Origin: Corbicula japonica | Lineage: Eukaryota > Mollusca > Bivalvia > Venerida > Cyrenidae | DNA length: 64,000 bases | Assembly: GCA_038501625.1 (NCBI GenBank) | Contig: JAZAYU010000012.1 | Location: forward strand, 6,138,001-6,202,000 | Reading direction: 5' to 3' | Part shown: piece after piece, positions 46,777 through 58,775 of the stretch | Position numbering within the stretch: position 1 is the stretch's first letter | Layout: the number at the start of each line of letters is the position of its first letter | The notes under the pieces: generated by a model | The model's input: the letters and a program-made list of their open reading frames with translations, nothing else | Told to the model about the DNA's origin: nothing | The model's database searches: none | Made by a program: the position numbers and the translations under genes

Positions 46777-46934
46777 TGTATCATAGTCAAAATAGTCAAA
46801 ATAGTCAAATGGTATTGTGAACTCTATCGGCCCTTTAAAGAACATGTAACATGATTCATTATGTTATTAGACTAGTACCAGTGGAAAAGGATATCATGAA
46901 AGTTTTATGATTTAAGAAGTTGTGTATATTTCAG

Positions 46935-47010
46935 GTACCAGTGCATCATGGAGTTGTTCGATTGTTGTACCAGACCATGTGATGTTGCAGAGATTGTTTC
47001 ATAGTTCACG
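46935..47010 (+). other. Exon-like segment, possible alternative last exon of the small gene
   Basis: TATATTTCAG|GTACC ... TTCACG|GTATGT. Joined to exon 45635-45687 the frame continues 23 residues (YQCIMELFDCCTRPCDVAEI...) to TAG at 47002-47004. The frame fit could be chance. Confidence 0.2.
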
Positions 47011-47366
47011 GTATGTCTATAACTGCCCACGTGTTTTCAACTTGCAAATGAATAAGGGCTCAGTATAACAAACAATTTTCACTCACCTTTCTATACTGAA
47101 ATCAATGTTTTCAGTTTATCTACAAAGTCAGTCAGTCCAGAAAATATCACAGTTTACAAGGAAAATCTGGAATAAACAACCTGTTAACACTGTCTTTTTT
47201 TCCCATTTTGGTACAGTATGTACAGATAATATTTTTTGCAAAACCTTATTTCAGGTTTTGGTAAGCTTTATGCTAGTTCCCTTTTAAGGCGTCCCATTTT
47301 CTCCGATTTTCTTAGTGCCCTTGGCGATAGATGGGGCAATTACGGTACTGAGTACATTGGGTGTTA
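47011..47366. other. No feature seen
   Basis: No supported gene or repeat. Confidence 0.4.
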
Positions 47367-47567
47367 TTAACACTCAACTCCATATTTACACATTCTATCG
47401 CATCTGTGACCAGTGTACATCCAGATCAGCTGTCACAACCTTGCTGTTAGATCCAGATCTACACTGTTTGTTTTTTGTTCAGAAATAAAAATGCACACAT
47501 AGCAAATCTGGATCTGGATCTACACTGTTTGCCCGTGCCATAAAGAAATATAAATGGAGGAAAGATA
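47367..47567 (-). mobile_element. Decayed P MITE
   Basis: TTAACACTCAACTCCATATTTACAC, GTGACCAGTGTACATCCAGATCAGC, GTTCAGAAATAAAAATG, GATCTGGATCTACACTGTTTGCCC and AATGGAGGAAAG. Confidence 0.65.
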
Positions 47568-47586
47568 CCGAGTACTTGAGTTCTCA

Positions 47587-47837
47587 ATAACCCTTTCCTC
47601 CATAGATACACCTTTATTGCATGGTTGAACAGTTTTGATCCAGATCAGCCTGCTCATCCGTGTCGTTTGATCAGGATCTAAACTGTTCGCTTTTTTATTC
47701 ATTAGCCTGATTAGGTTATTTCTGACCAAAATATAACCAGTACAGATCCTGATCAGATGTCAGGGATGTGCCGGCTGATCTGGATCTACACTGGCCGCAC
47801 ATGAATAAAAATGCGTATATACGGAGGAAAGGGTTAA
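47587..47837 (+). mobile_element. P MITE, complete with spacer insertion
   Basis: ATAACCCTTTCCTCCATAGATACACC, hairpin 1, spacer with a small duplication (TTCATTAGCCTGATTAGGTT), hairpin 2, ACGGAGGAAAGGGTTAA. Confidence 0.85.
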
Positions 47838-48303
47838 AGATAAGGAATACACGAGGTCTTATAACAGATACAGAGTTAATAGAAAAGTGTTCTAATTGAT
47901 AATGGTATCTTTTTACTGTGATATATGTTCTATCAAATTTTTAACATGTCCTAGTGATAGGGTCATAATAATGTCTGTAGATGACACATCCATAAATTAA
48001 ACTCCATTCAAAATAATCATAAAAGGTACTACAATTTCATAAAAACACAGAAGCTTCAAAACAAATATGAAATCATGTACGATTGTGTACCGACCTAAGA
48101 AAAATAATGCCTGTAGTTTGTTTATGTTTATTATTTCTTATTGTGATAAATTGATCATTATCAATAATCAAATATCTAGAATTTCAAAATTTGATCGGTG
48201 TCTATAACATGATTATTTCTAATTGGGGCACCTGCTAATGTTTCCCAGACAATATGGGGACTGTTCCGTAATACAATATTCTATGTTTGTTTTCTAATAC
48301 TGG
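47838..48303. other. No feature seen
   Basis: No supported gene or repeat. Confidence 0.4.
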
Positions 48304-48531
48304 TATACTACTCAAAATTTGATAAGGATCACTTAAAAGATTGTGTTTATTTCTTACATAAGGTTGAAACGCTAAAATATTTCCTGAAAATTGGTTCATT
48401 TGTCATGAGCTTTGTGCCAATAAAAAGAATAAGCCGACAAACTGTTGAAGCTGAAAAGCGGTTGAAACTTGGTAGGGACAATTATTCAGGATAAAACGGA
48501 AAGAGATCCCTATCAAATTTTGAGAAGTATA
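48304..48531 (+). mobile_element. MITE K, copy 2 (27-bp TIR)
   Basis: TATACTACTCAAAATTTGAT (then AAGGATC) at the left and GATCCCTATCAAATTTTGAG then AAGTATA at the right. The interior matches 10794..11028 inverted. About 228 bp, noncoding. Confidence 0.8.
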
Positions 48532-48642
48532 TTATATACTATTTTATGTTGAACTTGGACAGGGAAAATGGCGCAACCTCTTTTTATAGTTTTACAAAAT
48601 TTTGACGTCAGTGTGAAACTTGTAAAAGTCAAAGATTACCAT

Positions 48643-49050
48643 TTAACCCTTTACTCCATGGGATATGTCTGTTATCCCATGGGCCAACACTGTAGATCTA
48701 AAAAAGCTGGTAGATCCATGCTGTCAGAGCAGGATTAACCCATTCCTGTATATATACACATTTTTACGCATGTGCGACCAGTGTAGATCCAGATCAGCCG
48801 GCACATCCGTGCCGTCTGATCAGGATCTGCACTGGTCGCATTTTAGTCAGAAATAACCTTATGAATCAAAAAGCGAACAGTTTAGATCCTGATCAGATGG
48901 CACGGATGTGCCGGCTGATCTGGATCTAAACTGTTCGCCCTAGCAATAAAGGTGTATCTGTACAGGAAAGGGTTAACACTCTTCACTTTTCAATTCATAA
49001 GGCTATTTCTGAACAAAAAAGAGAACAGTGTAGAACCTGAACAGAGCCAT
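48643..49050 (+). mobile_element. P MITE ('ACTCCAT' subtype) interrupted by a second P MITE
   Basis: TTAACCCTTTACTCCATGGG, CATGGGCCAACACTGTAG, CTGTCAGAGCAGGA on the left; CACTCTTCACTTTTCAATTCATAAGGCTATTTCTGAACAAAAAAG and GAACAGTGTAGAACCTGAAC on the right. The right end is missing. Confidence 0.75.
48735..48976 (-). mobile_element. P MITE, complete, inserted into an older P MITE
   Basis: TTAACCCATTCCTGTATATAT, ACGCATGTGCGACCAGTG, hairpin 2, reversed spacer, hairpin 1, CCCTAGCAATAAAGGTGTAT and GGAAAGGGTTAA. The outer TTAAs fall in the host sequence where other copies read GGATCTACACTG. Confidence 0.9.
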
Positions 49051-50670
49051 AGGTGACAGCAAGAATGGTAACTCCTGTTTCACTATTTGTTTGAGTTATG
49101 CCCCTTTCAAATGCAATTAAAGGCAACACAAATGTTCCAAGGAACACCAAGTTCTTGTTCTTTCCAGGTAAAACATGCAGAAATACCTATCCAGTATGCA
49201 AAAAAGAAAAATAACAAAACCCATTTGGATTCATCAATTTAAAAACAAATTGTTAAAACGATTCATAAAAATGTTTGTTTCATTAAAAATTAGCAAAACT
49301 CATTTAGAATCATCAATTTTAATAAAAGTAGTTAAAAAGATTTTAAAAATATGTCATGATCACAAAAATTTGCATTTGAATAAAGAAATAAATTAGGATT
49401 TTGGACTTTGTCACTTATGCAAGTTTTATATTAAAAAAAAACAGCAGTCGTTTTTTCAAATATCATTAACAGCAACAAAGGTTTCATAATTTAAAACATA
49501 TCAAAAGGTTTGATGTTTCAAATATACCTTAAAATGGCATATTAATAAATAGTGAACTTGTATATCAAAGAAGTGATAGGAAAAAAATTAATGAGATTTC
49601 TTTTAATTTTGGGGGTTCATCTCTACAGCTTATCTGCTGTTATCTTGTAGACAATTTCACTTAAAATTCTATTAAATATGTATCGCCTATGTGTCAAATA
49701 ATTATAAAAACATGTTGATATTTTGTGTCAAACATATATGAAACATGGTCGTCAGCAATATGACACCCTACACCATCTTGTTTTTGAAATGAACAGGAGG
49801 TCCCAGATTTGATATAAAGATAAGTTTATTCATGTTTTAATAATATCGTAAATAGAATTATTGCAGTATATATTAAAGCTAAAATATGCTCAAAATTAAA
49901 GAGATACTATTAAAACTATTTGGTAAGCGAATTACTGGTATCACAATGAACAATAAAGATAGGTGATACCATTCACGATACTACCCTGATAGAAAACAGC
50001 AGGTTTTATTATTTTATTTTTTATTTTAATGTTGGATAAACAAAATTCATTTAAAAAAAATTAAACTTCCAAGACAGGTGTGTTTTCATTTAAACTTTGA
50101 AAATTTGATCTATGATTTTTTTACAAGACTTTTGCGGAAAGCTTTGAAATTCATTAACACATGATTTAAAATATTTTCCAAATATTATCTTTTTATTTTC
50201 TTTGTTTGTGCAATTGGCTTGTTGAAAGAGCATTGTTTTTCTTTGGCAAGTGATTTTTGTGCACACTAAGTGGCCAAAACTATCAGAGGACAGAATAGAA
50301 ATAATTTTTTGTTTTCAAAATTCATTGGCCAAAACTATAAAATGACTTTAATTATATACTTAAAAATAAAAATGATTATTTAAAACACTGTTTGAAAGGT
50401 GATTTGTGTCACTTTAAAGAAGTTGGTACTTTCCTTATTTTGGGTTAGAGATTTGTTTACATTCTGGGGGTGGTTACTTTCGGTTTAAAATGCTGAGAGA
50501 ATGAGTTGGTGAAGGCACCAATTCTTGGTCATTTTTGCATTTCCCAAGAGTGCCACTATGCAAATCTGGGGTAGTTTTGGAACAAGTCGTGTAAATAAAA
50601 TCACAGGAGGACCAAATCTTATAATGTAAGTCTATGGGAAACTATTTAGTGGTCTCTGACCTAAATATTA
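49051..50670. other. No supported gene
   Basis: A Lys-rich 73-codon frame (49175-49396) comes from two diverged, A-rich repeats of about 75 bp (CCCATTTGGATTCATCAATT / CTCATTTAGAATCATCAATT). Nothing else noticed in 1.6 kb. Confidence 0.4.
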
Positions 50671-51056
50671 TTATAAGTATCATGCATGAGTGTGAGGTGA
50701 AGATGGAAAAATCTGTCACCGAGGGTTAACTGTTTTGCGGGAACGAGGCTCTGCCGAGTTCCCGCCAAAACAGTTCACCCGAGGTGACAGATTTTTCTAT
50801 CTTTACCGAATGTCTCATGCAAGATACTTTTTCTTGCATACCTTTTATTATCTATAACATTTCTATGTATGTATACAAACTTTTTTATTTTCCTTATGCT
50901 GAAATATTGACATTAACGCTAACCGTTTTTATAAATGACGTCAATAAATGGAATATATGACGTCACTCACGTGACTCATTCTACACGCGGGGGTGTAGGA
51001 TCGAAATTTCCTACACGGGTGAAATCACCGGATGACCTGATCTGGTATGCAAGAAG
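50671..51056 (-). mobile_element. Element E, copy 2
   Basis: Inverted relative to 1369..1771. Larger foldback: GAAGATGGAAAAATCTGTC ... GACAGATTTTTCTATCTT around GCGGGAACGAGGCTCTGCC. Then the TTGCATACCTTTTATTATCT segment, TGACGTCACTCACGTGACTC and CGGGGGTGTAGGATCG ... CTACACGGGTGA. Better preserved than copy 1. Confidence 0.7.
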
Positions 51057-51090
51057 ATTTTATCAAGCACATTTAAAAACTGATAATGCA

Positions 51091-51323
51091 TTTACCATTT
51101 ATTCCATATATATATGGGATTTATAATATGTGCAGATGTGTAGATCCAGATCAGCTGGCACATTTGTGCCATCTGACAAGGATTAACACTGTTCTCTTTT
51201 TTCCGAGAAATAAAATAATCAATCAAAAAGTGAACAGTAGATCCTGATCCATACCATCTTACCAGGATCTACAATGTTTGCCAATGTGAGAAAAGTTGTA
51301 TACATTTAGGAGTAAACTGTTAA
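51091..51323 (+). mobile_element. Decayed P MITE
   Basis: TTTACCATTTATTCCATATA, GTGTAGATCCAGATCAGCTGGC, reversed-type spacer trace GAGAAATAAAATAATCAATCAAAAAG, CCAGGATCTACAATGTTTGCC, AGGAGTAAACTGTTAA. Confidence 0.65.
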
Positions 51324-51366
51324 CTCTTTCAGCCATACAAGTGATAAACCATCTAAAATAAGTTCA

Positions 51367-51512
51367 GGGCCCAAGATCATCTAACTAAGATTGGATACCA
51401 GTCTCAAATCTCAAGCATCTGAATGGCTGAAATGGAAACATGGCGACATTTCAGCCAATAAGATGCTTGAGATTTGAGACTGGTCTCCTGATTTAGTTTT
51501 ATGATCTTAGGC
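51367..51512. mobile_element. Palindromic element C, full copy ('GGGCCCAAGATCAT' subtype)
   Basis: GGGCCCAAGATCATCTAAC ... CAGTCTCAAATCTCAAGCAT, CTGAATGGCTGAAATGG, then the inverse arm ending AGTTTTATGATCTTAGGC. Confidence 0.85.
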
Positions 51513-52257
51513 ACATAGCTTCTGAATCAGCTTACCACAGAAACACCCTTTTTGCGATGTTTAATTATGGCATTTTCTATTCTTTTATTGGTTTACAAAC
51601 ATACGTATATATAACTTCGAGTGTATTAGGTCATAATGGGTATTTTTACAGAAGTAACCGCAATGCATTGTAATTTAACCGCAAACTGAATGTTTCTATT
51701 TCAAGTTTTTAAAGAAGTGTATTTGAAAAGAATGAACTAAAGTGCATCTAATCAGATTAAAGATCTAATTAGTTGTTTTAAAGAGAGGTACACTTATTAG
51801 AAATGCTTTAATTTGTTGGCTGGTAGGCTGAGCATGTTTCGGATTACGCTACAGCATACGTCAGCGATAATTAATGTTGAAAGTCGGTAACCTGCACTTC
51901 CTTCCGTAGTAACGTACTTTGATCTACGACTCTGATTAGATTGAATTCATAGATATCGGCAGGTCACTTTGAGGACAGTATAACGGTCTCATTTCCAACA
52001 TTATAAAAATGAACAACTGATGTTTTATTTTACTTTTGTAAAATTATTCACGATGAAAATGGAATGTCTAAATATCATTGAAACACTTATCTAACTTACA
52101 TGTGAATTTTTTTACTCAGAAAATACAGTTGTATATTGTGAATTTATATACCCGGTAATGGTTGCAGTTTTGTTTTTTACAACCTTTTCTAGTTGTGTTA
52201 TAATAAGAGGATGTTGTATCTCTGGGGGTGGGGGTGGGGGAAATCTCCTGGTCTCCA
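51513..52257. other. No feature seen
   Basis: A short G-rich GGGGGTGGGGGTGGGGG run lies at about 52223-52239; otherwise nothing. Confidence 0.4.
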
Positions 52258-52440
52258 TTAACCATTGACTCCATAGATATGAATTCAATCACATTGGTGA
52301 TCAGGGTAGATCTAGGTCAGCCAGCAATTCTCTGCCTTGTGTGATCAGGATCTACACTGTTCACTTTAGACCCGAAGCAAACAAAGATCTGGATCTGATG
52401 AGACTTGATCTACGGTAATCACCCCTGCGACTGAACAGAT
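52258..52440 (+). mobile_element. Decayed P MITE ('ACTCCAT' subtype)
   Basis: TTAACCATTGACTCCATAG, GATCAGGGTAGATCTAGGTCAGCC, TGTGATCAGGATCTACACTGTTCAC, GATCTGGATCTGATGAGAC. Confidence 0.6.
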
Positions 52441-52911
52441 GACATACTCTATTCTATTATTCTTAGTCCTTTTTTATCTTCAACCAAACATTTTGCCTGT
52501 GGCATTAATATCAAAATGACTTGACAGATTTCATTGAAACTTGGAATATAGTTACATAGCATGTGAAGTTATTAACATTGAACAAATTAATATTCTGGAC
52601 CACTTTATTGAAAAGTTATCTCCCCATTTTTTAGATATTCCAGAACTTGAAAGCAACATTTCTAGTTTACTTTATGATCCTTTCCAGGTAATTTTTTTTT
52701 TTCCGAAATGATTTGCATGCAGTTAAAACATGGCCATTGGCGTCAGTACCAAATTAATTGACATTTAATTAAAGAGTTATACCCCGTTGGTTTTATACCT
52801 CTCAACTGCTAAAATCATTACCTCCTATTTCCCTACCCCAAACTCCTACCCTTGAAACTAAGCTATGACAGTTTTAACATTTCTCTTTGTGCTCAAACAT
52901 TCTAAAGTCCA
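52441..52911. other. No feature seen
   Basis: No supported gene or repeat. Confidence 0.4.
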
Positions 52912-53060
52912 GGGCCTAAGACCATAAAACTGAGACTGGAGACCAGTCTCAAATCTCAAGCATCTGATTGGCTGAAATGGCAACTGGTCAACATTTAAGC
53001 CAATCAGATGCTTGAGATTTGAGACTGGTCTCCTCCTGATTTAGTATTATGATCTTGGGC
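52912..53060. mobile_element. Palindromic element C, full copy ('GGGCCCAAGATCAT' subtype)
   Basis: GGGCCTAAGACCATAAAACTGAG ... GGCTGAAATGGCAACTGG, then the inverse arm ending TATTATGATCTTGGGC. Confidence 0.85.
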
Positions 53061-55656
53061 ACAGATAATTTTTGTCCATGGAAGAAGCACCTTGTATTTA
53101 GATTTTCAGATATTTTACCGGTCATCAGATTTATTTAGACATGTCATTAACGTTCAAATAATAAGATAATTATAAGCTGCGTGTGATTAGAAAAATGACG
53201 GAAACATTATGTTCTACAGCTCAGAATGTGATGTTTTCCCAATTAAAATCTCATTTATCATGTGACGCAGATAAAACCAAATGATGACAGATATTTTATC
53301 GGTTTTATTTTTTATGCACTTTATACATTATTTATTATATTGATTAATAAAGTCAGTGTGAGTTATCTTTGTTATTAACGACAGATTTTGCGAGAAAATT
53401 ACAATTCATTTTCACGGAATAAAACAATTATTCATCAATTTTCATTTATAGTAAACTAAGTTCAAAAATGATATAATTTCTTTTTATTTCAATGATACTT
53501 GTACTGTTATTGCACTGAGATGACTTTTTAAAAAAATCTCTTTTTTAATATAAATTAGTCTGTTTCTAATGTTTTTGCAAGTGACATTAAAAATTTTATA
53601 ATCGGCATACCAAATCACAAAAGAAATTTGTTCATGAAGTATTTGATTGACCTGCATTTGTAGCAACTGGATATGTTTAATTTAAAAAAGAATCATTGTT
53701 TTTGTGAGGCTGAATTGTTGCATGTCATTTTACAGTGATCAGCGCCCTCTTTGATCCCCAAAAATTTATGCATTTTTATTGCTCGAAAATATTTTATCAA
53801 TATTTCTTAATAGCTGTTGACCATGAAACTGAATATTTATTTAATGATGACTTAAATACGGTAAACAGCTTCATTTATGATTCAGCCTATTGTAATTTTG
53901 TATATTAAGATGCTTGGTAGTTAATCGGAAAAAGCCATGCAATTTAAGCAAAGTATATGCAGGAATTGATGAGGTATAGGTCAACCAAATCATGCACACA
54001 CGTTTATATTGGAAATAAATAGATGGGCATGAAAATTAATATTAAGGGAGGGATAATACATTCTGCCATTTTCGGATGATTTTCTAGTGTATTAGTTGAT
54101 TATAATGACCTGATCCGTTAATTATTGTCACCTTTTCAACTCAATTTTCATCACCGATTTGGAATGTAAAGGATATCGCAGCTTAAAGGTTCAATAGGGG
54201 CCAAATATTGACGCCTTTCACAGATTAATATTTTATTGAGTTGACATTGGACATGTGGTCAGATGGTGTAAAGCCTGAGCACACCCGAGAAATATTCATT
54301 AGAAAACTAGAGATCGCTATTTTGGTTCACCCGACACACTTAAACACCTTTCCACTTAATTAGCTACTTTGGATGTTCATTATATTGAATAAGTTAATGA
54401 AAACTGTATAAGTTCTGTCACGTTCATAACTTGAATAGTTTTTGTCATAGAATATTATGAGGTTCTCCAGTATGTTTCAACAAACTTGCTTATTTTCCTT
54501 GACAATTTTAATTTATTAGTTTTTGTCTGAACCATGCAACAGGAGTTTGCTAACTTTCATAAAGATGGTCATAATGTTATGCCAATATCTTTTAACCTTC
54601 TATTTTCAGATTCAACGGACATGTACTAGAATGCTCAAAATCCATACATGACTGCTTGGACTGGGCAAAAGAAAGATAGTGTAATTATAAGAGAATAGAA
54701 CATGATGTGGGATGGTAAAATGTCCACCATATTGGAGGGATTGACAATGTAAGTCATGGCTGGCATCAGCAATAAGTTTTATAAAATGGCTATATAAGTG
54801 ACATCTAATTATCAGAATTGAGCTTCATAACTCATTTAGGTCTATTTCATTGCATAAGAAGCTTTAAACCAAAGTTGTTTATGATACTTTTTCGTACATC
54901 ATTTCTATAGACTAGACTGTGCCACCATTATTTCCATCCCATAAAAGCTGTCTTCCCAGCATGCTATAATTATGAGCACCCTGAGCTTTTGACTGGTTCA
55001 AAAGTTGTGAAAATTATATGTTGGAGGTTGAATTATAGTTTGAGACCCAGTCCAATAGAAACTATTAAGGAGTGAAAGTGACCCCTTGGGGTAATACCGC
55101 TTTGTAATGACCAGTCTCCTTTGATTCTAAATTGTGTTATTTAGGAAGATTGCCGATTAATTGCCATAGAGAGTTAAAGTCACAATGTAAGAGGGGACAA
55201 GAGGTTTTTAAGGGTGCTTAACTATGAAAGGCATCCCCGCTGTGAAGTTACATGAACACGGGTTAATTTAAGGAAGTGTCCTGTACCATTCATAAGGTAG
55301 CTATGTATCCATTGTACTGCCCCCTGACTCTCCATTCACTTAACTTGTAAGCTTTTCATGTAAACACAGTTTAAAGAAAGTTGAATATTTAGTCAGTCTC
55401 TTTTCTTCTTAACTCTTCTTTGTACATCTTAACTACTATTTTAGTTTGGAAATAATTACAAACTTAACATTAAGTAATTCTAGGTTTCAGCCATATGTTC
55501 ATTTTATTCAATTTATTTGATGTTACTTGTTGGAATTCTGACATAAAAACATAATTAGATTTATTCTGCTGGCATTAAATCCAGTTAACTGATTATTTAT
55601 CACAGGCTGACAATTAGTGACAAATGTTGAAAACTACAAGGTTTATTGTAATCAGG
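53061..55656. other. No gene supported; one exon-like segment at 54610-54748
   Basis: 54610-54748 is bounded by TCTATTTTCAG and AAT|GTAAGTCA. One frame is open for only 22 codons, so if it is transcribed it is more likely a 5' untranslated exon. The other 2.4 kb shows no repeat family or ORF. Confidence 0.3.
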
Positions 55657-55798
55657 GTCTTATGCAGGATTTTAAGATAGGGGGTTCATGTTGGATCATA
55701 AATATTTCCAAATTACTTGCCGAAATCCTCATTAAAATAAATATTGCTGGCCAGAAAGAGTTGAGCAACCTCACTGAACCCCCTCTGGAATGCCTCTG
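55657..55798 (-). repeat. Dispersed repeat G, copy 4 (inverted)
   Basis: Contains inverse blocks: TTATGCAGGATTT, AATATTTCCAAATTACTTGCCGAAATCC, AATATTGCTGGCCAGAAAGAG, TTGAGCAACCTCACTGAACC, ATGCCTCTG. Confidence 0.6.
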
Positions 55799-55887
55799 AA
55801 TGTTAAAAAACTTAACAAAATTTGAATGTTAACATGTAAAAGTTTTGTCGAAAAGTTTCTGCCAAACTGTTTGCTGGTTTCTTCTTT

Positions 55888-56033
55888 GCCCAAGGTTATA
55901 AGGCTGAGCATGGTAACCAGTCTCAAATCTCTAGCATCTGATTGGCTGAAATGGCAACTGGTCGCCATTTCAGCCAATCAGATGCTTGAGATTTGAGACT
56001 GGTTTCCAATCTCAGTTTTATAACCTTCAGCCC
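55888..56033. mobile_element. Palindromic element C, full copy ('AAGGTTAT' subtype)
   Basis: GCCCAAGGTTATAAGGCTGAG ... GGCTGAAATGGCAACTGGTC, GCCATTTCAGCCAATCAGATG ... CAGTTTTATAACCTTCAGCCC. Arms almost perfectly paired. Confidence 0.9.
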
Positions 56034-56073
56034 TTTTCTGTATCACTAGGATCGAAACACATGTCCCGAGCAG

Positions 56074-56228
56074 GGTTGGATGCAAGATTTCCAGAAAGGT
56101 TTTTTTAGGTCAGTCTTGGGGTAGTTAAATGATAATTTCCAACTATTTTGCCAAAATCCCCATGAAAATTGAATAATTCTGCCCCAAAAGAGCTACCTGA
56201 CTGAACCCACTCTGAAACCACGCCTCTG
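56074..56228 (-). repeat. Dispersed repeat G, copy 5 (inverted)
   Basis: GGTTGGATGCAAGATTTCC, GGGGTAGTTAAATGATAATTTCCAAC, TTTTGCCAAAATCCCCATG, AATTGAATAATTCTGCCCC, CGCCTCTG. The best preserved of the inverted copies. Confidence 0.65.
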
Positions 56229-56735
56229 TTGGGAACTGTTTTTATATGGTAACAAAGTCCAGGGCACATGACACTAGAGGGAGACTTGGGAGAAATGGTC
56301 TCCCAAACATAACTAGACTTCCCTTTTTTGAGCTATGGGAGAAGTCATTTTTTACAGACTATATAGGGAAAGAATGCTGTTGACTGCAGACTTATCCATA
56401 ACTGGCTGCTCTCTAGCTTCAAAATGCCTTTCCACATGTTTTATGTATTTGATATTGTTTGCATTAATTTTACTAGAAATATAATTTCATTAAATTGTGC
56501 AAATGAATGTTTTCAGGAAATCTGCAAGAAGTGAAATTAATTGAATTGTACGCTGGTGATTGATAAGAAATAGACAGAGCATGGTACATGTTGAAGAACA
56601 AAATAAAAACTTCAAGGTTTGTGGGAATTCTTAAAATCTGATGAAGATTTTTGTAATGAAACTGATTAACCATCTTTGCAGGATGAATCATTCATCTGGC
56701 CTTGACCTGATTAAAAAATTATCAGAAACTTAATA
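56229..56735. other. No feature seen
   Basis: No supported gene or repeat. Confidence 0.4.
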
Positions 56736-56946
56736 TACTGTGGTATCATTATATTTCGCGGTAGTTTAATTTTTGCATATTTCGCACTAGGGAATATACG
56801 CGAAATCAAACCCTAGCGAAATAAAACCATTGAATATTTCGTCTTATTAGAAGAATACAAGTCCGCAAATTTAAGCCCTCGCGAAAATGTCACTTATGTC
56901 ATTTGCGGGAAATTTGATCCCCGTGAAATTAAATTATACAACAGTA
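56736..56946. mobile_element. MITE F, compact copy (211 bp)
   Basis: TACTGTGGTATCATTATATTTCGC at the left and CCCCGTGAAATTAAATTATACAACAGTA at the right form imperfect TIRs. The inside has several TTCGCG / CGCGAAA-type short inverted pairs. Related to 58776..59387. Confidence 0.7.
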
Positions 56947-57500
56947 GCCATTTAAGACAACTAATTAAAATGATGCCATTCATGCAGACAGTAAATTGAT
57001 CAACTTCTAGCTGTCTGAAGTGACAATGTTGAAGATCCTCAAATGCCTATAAGGATAGTTAACTTTATAATAGCTTACATTTAATCAGGAGGAAAAGTTA
57101 GTATTGACAGACTATAATGTGTATACCACAACTCAACAGTTTTAAGTATTTTTCAGTCGATAACTCAAATACTTTAATTTCTAACCATCACTTAACTTTT
57201 ATGTCAAGGATATCTCAATTAGTATTGATATTCAGCCACATTCAATTAGTAATACCAGAATTATGGCCCTTGAAAAGTGTAAAAAGTGAAGAGTACAGGG
57301 CTGTACATAGGAAAATTATATTCACAATATCCATACATTGAAATTTTGATATACATAATATATGGATATACCTTATTTTCATTATATTGTGGAGGGTATA
57401 TTGAGCTGTGTGTATAAAAAGTGACAAATATCAAAGATCTTAAACTCTTGTATATTAACATATTTACATTTCAGCAACAGCTATTCAATTTTTGCTTGCT
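56947..57500. other. No feature seen
   Basis: Overlapping short frames only; no supported gene. Confidence 0.4.
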
Positions 57501-58025
57501 CTACACTTCGCCCATGAATAACAGCCCTATCAAAGGAGTAAAGGGTTTATTGCTGAATAAAGGTAATTTCCTAGGTTTACACTCCATATAGCTATTTCAT
57601 TTGTTGTACATCTCTACATTGACATTTATCAACAGTTGAAACATTTGACAGAAATTTATTACTCTAAAAAAGCAAGCAGCGAAGACCCTTGATGAGAATG
57701 CACTGATTTGCAGGCTGATCTGGATACAATTTTAATGCATTTGCAACCAGTGTAAATCCAGATCAGCTAACACATCTGAGCCATCTGATCTGGATCTGCA
57801 ATAGTCCCGCTGCGTGACTCAAACAAGGGGGTCCTAAACATAAAAAAATTTTTTTTACAACGTCCGTGGTAGGACTAGATCTGCAATTATAGCATCTTGG
57901 TCAGAAATAACCTAATGCATCACCTAGTGAACAATGTAGATCTTGATCAGACAACATGCATTTGTCTGCTGATCTGGATCTTAACTGTTCACCCGCATGA
58001 TAAGAACAATAACTTTAAGGGTAAA
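57501..58025 (-). mobile_element. Cluster of P-MITE remnants
   Basis: A right-end scrap (57501-57549, CACTTCGCCCATGA ... GGAGTAAAGGGTTTA), a degraded copy (about 57576-57730) and a more complete reverse-orientation copy (about 57735-58025: TTTGCAACCAGTGTAAATCCAG, TTGGTCAGAAATAACCTAATGC, GCTGATCTGGATCTTAACTGTTCACCC). The last is split by a 75-bp insertion. Confidence 0.65.
57803..57877. mobile_element. 75-bp insertion with 10-bp flanking duplication
   Basis: GATCTGCAAT stands on both sides (57793-57802 and 57878-57887). The insert starts AGTCCC and ends GGACTA, giving a minimal inverted end; the middle is a T/A-rich run between two GC-richer ends. It resembles an extreme internal-deletion derivative of a DNA transposon. 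Confidence 0.6.
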
Positions 58026-58775
58026 TTGAAAATAACCTTGACTTAAAAAAGCACTCTTTTTTTATATCCTGCACTATTTATATTGTATGTCTGTCAACAC
58101 CATGTTATCGGCTAAGTAGCTGACGGTGTTACTGGCTGAATAGTAATTAGCCGTTTACGATCTCAAATTAACACTAATACTATAGATGTCAGGATGACCA
58201 TACACGTATCTAAAGGATTTTGTCATTTGCTTAATTTCCATGGAAAAAGTTGCTAAACGATTGATTTTTTGCCACTTAAATAAAATTTAGCAATAATGGT
58301 ATATCTCCTTCATATTTTAATGGTACTTGTACTGTTTTTGCTCTAAACGGACAATTTTAGGTAAAGCAGATGTTTATAACGTAAGTAGATGATTATTTCA
58401 GCCAGATTAAATACAATGTTATGGTAATGAACCTATTGTACCAGTAATAAATGAGTAATGAGAAAAATGAGAATCTTGATTGAAAACTGCCCATCCATTG
58501 TAATACCTTTAATTAAATTGTATTAATCTGTTCTTAACTCATAATTTTCATGTATTTTTATTCAATACTGTGGTATTAGATAGAAATTTTTTGCATTGAC
58601 GATTTTTCATAAAAAATAAGTTCAGGGATAAATTTGCCTTTTTTTTCTTTTCTATGAAGATGTTTAAATTTGAATATTTCACACTATAAAATCAGGATTC
58701 TTATTTTCTCCAAGGTTCCTTTTTTCATTTAATGTATTTGAAGGCTTTGTTCAATATTACTGTTATTCTTACTAA
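58026..58775. other. No feature seen
   Basis: No supported gene or repeat. Confidence 0.4.

Noticed and set aside
49175..49396. Lys-rich 73-codon ORF
   Set aside because: Produced by two diverged A-rich repeats; composition typical of AT-rich noncoding DNA.
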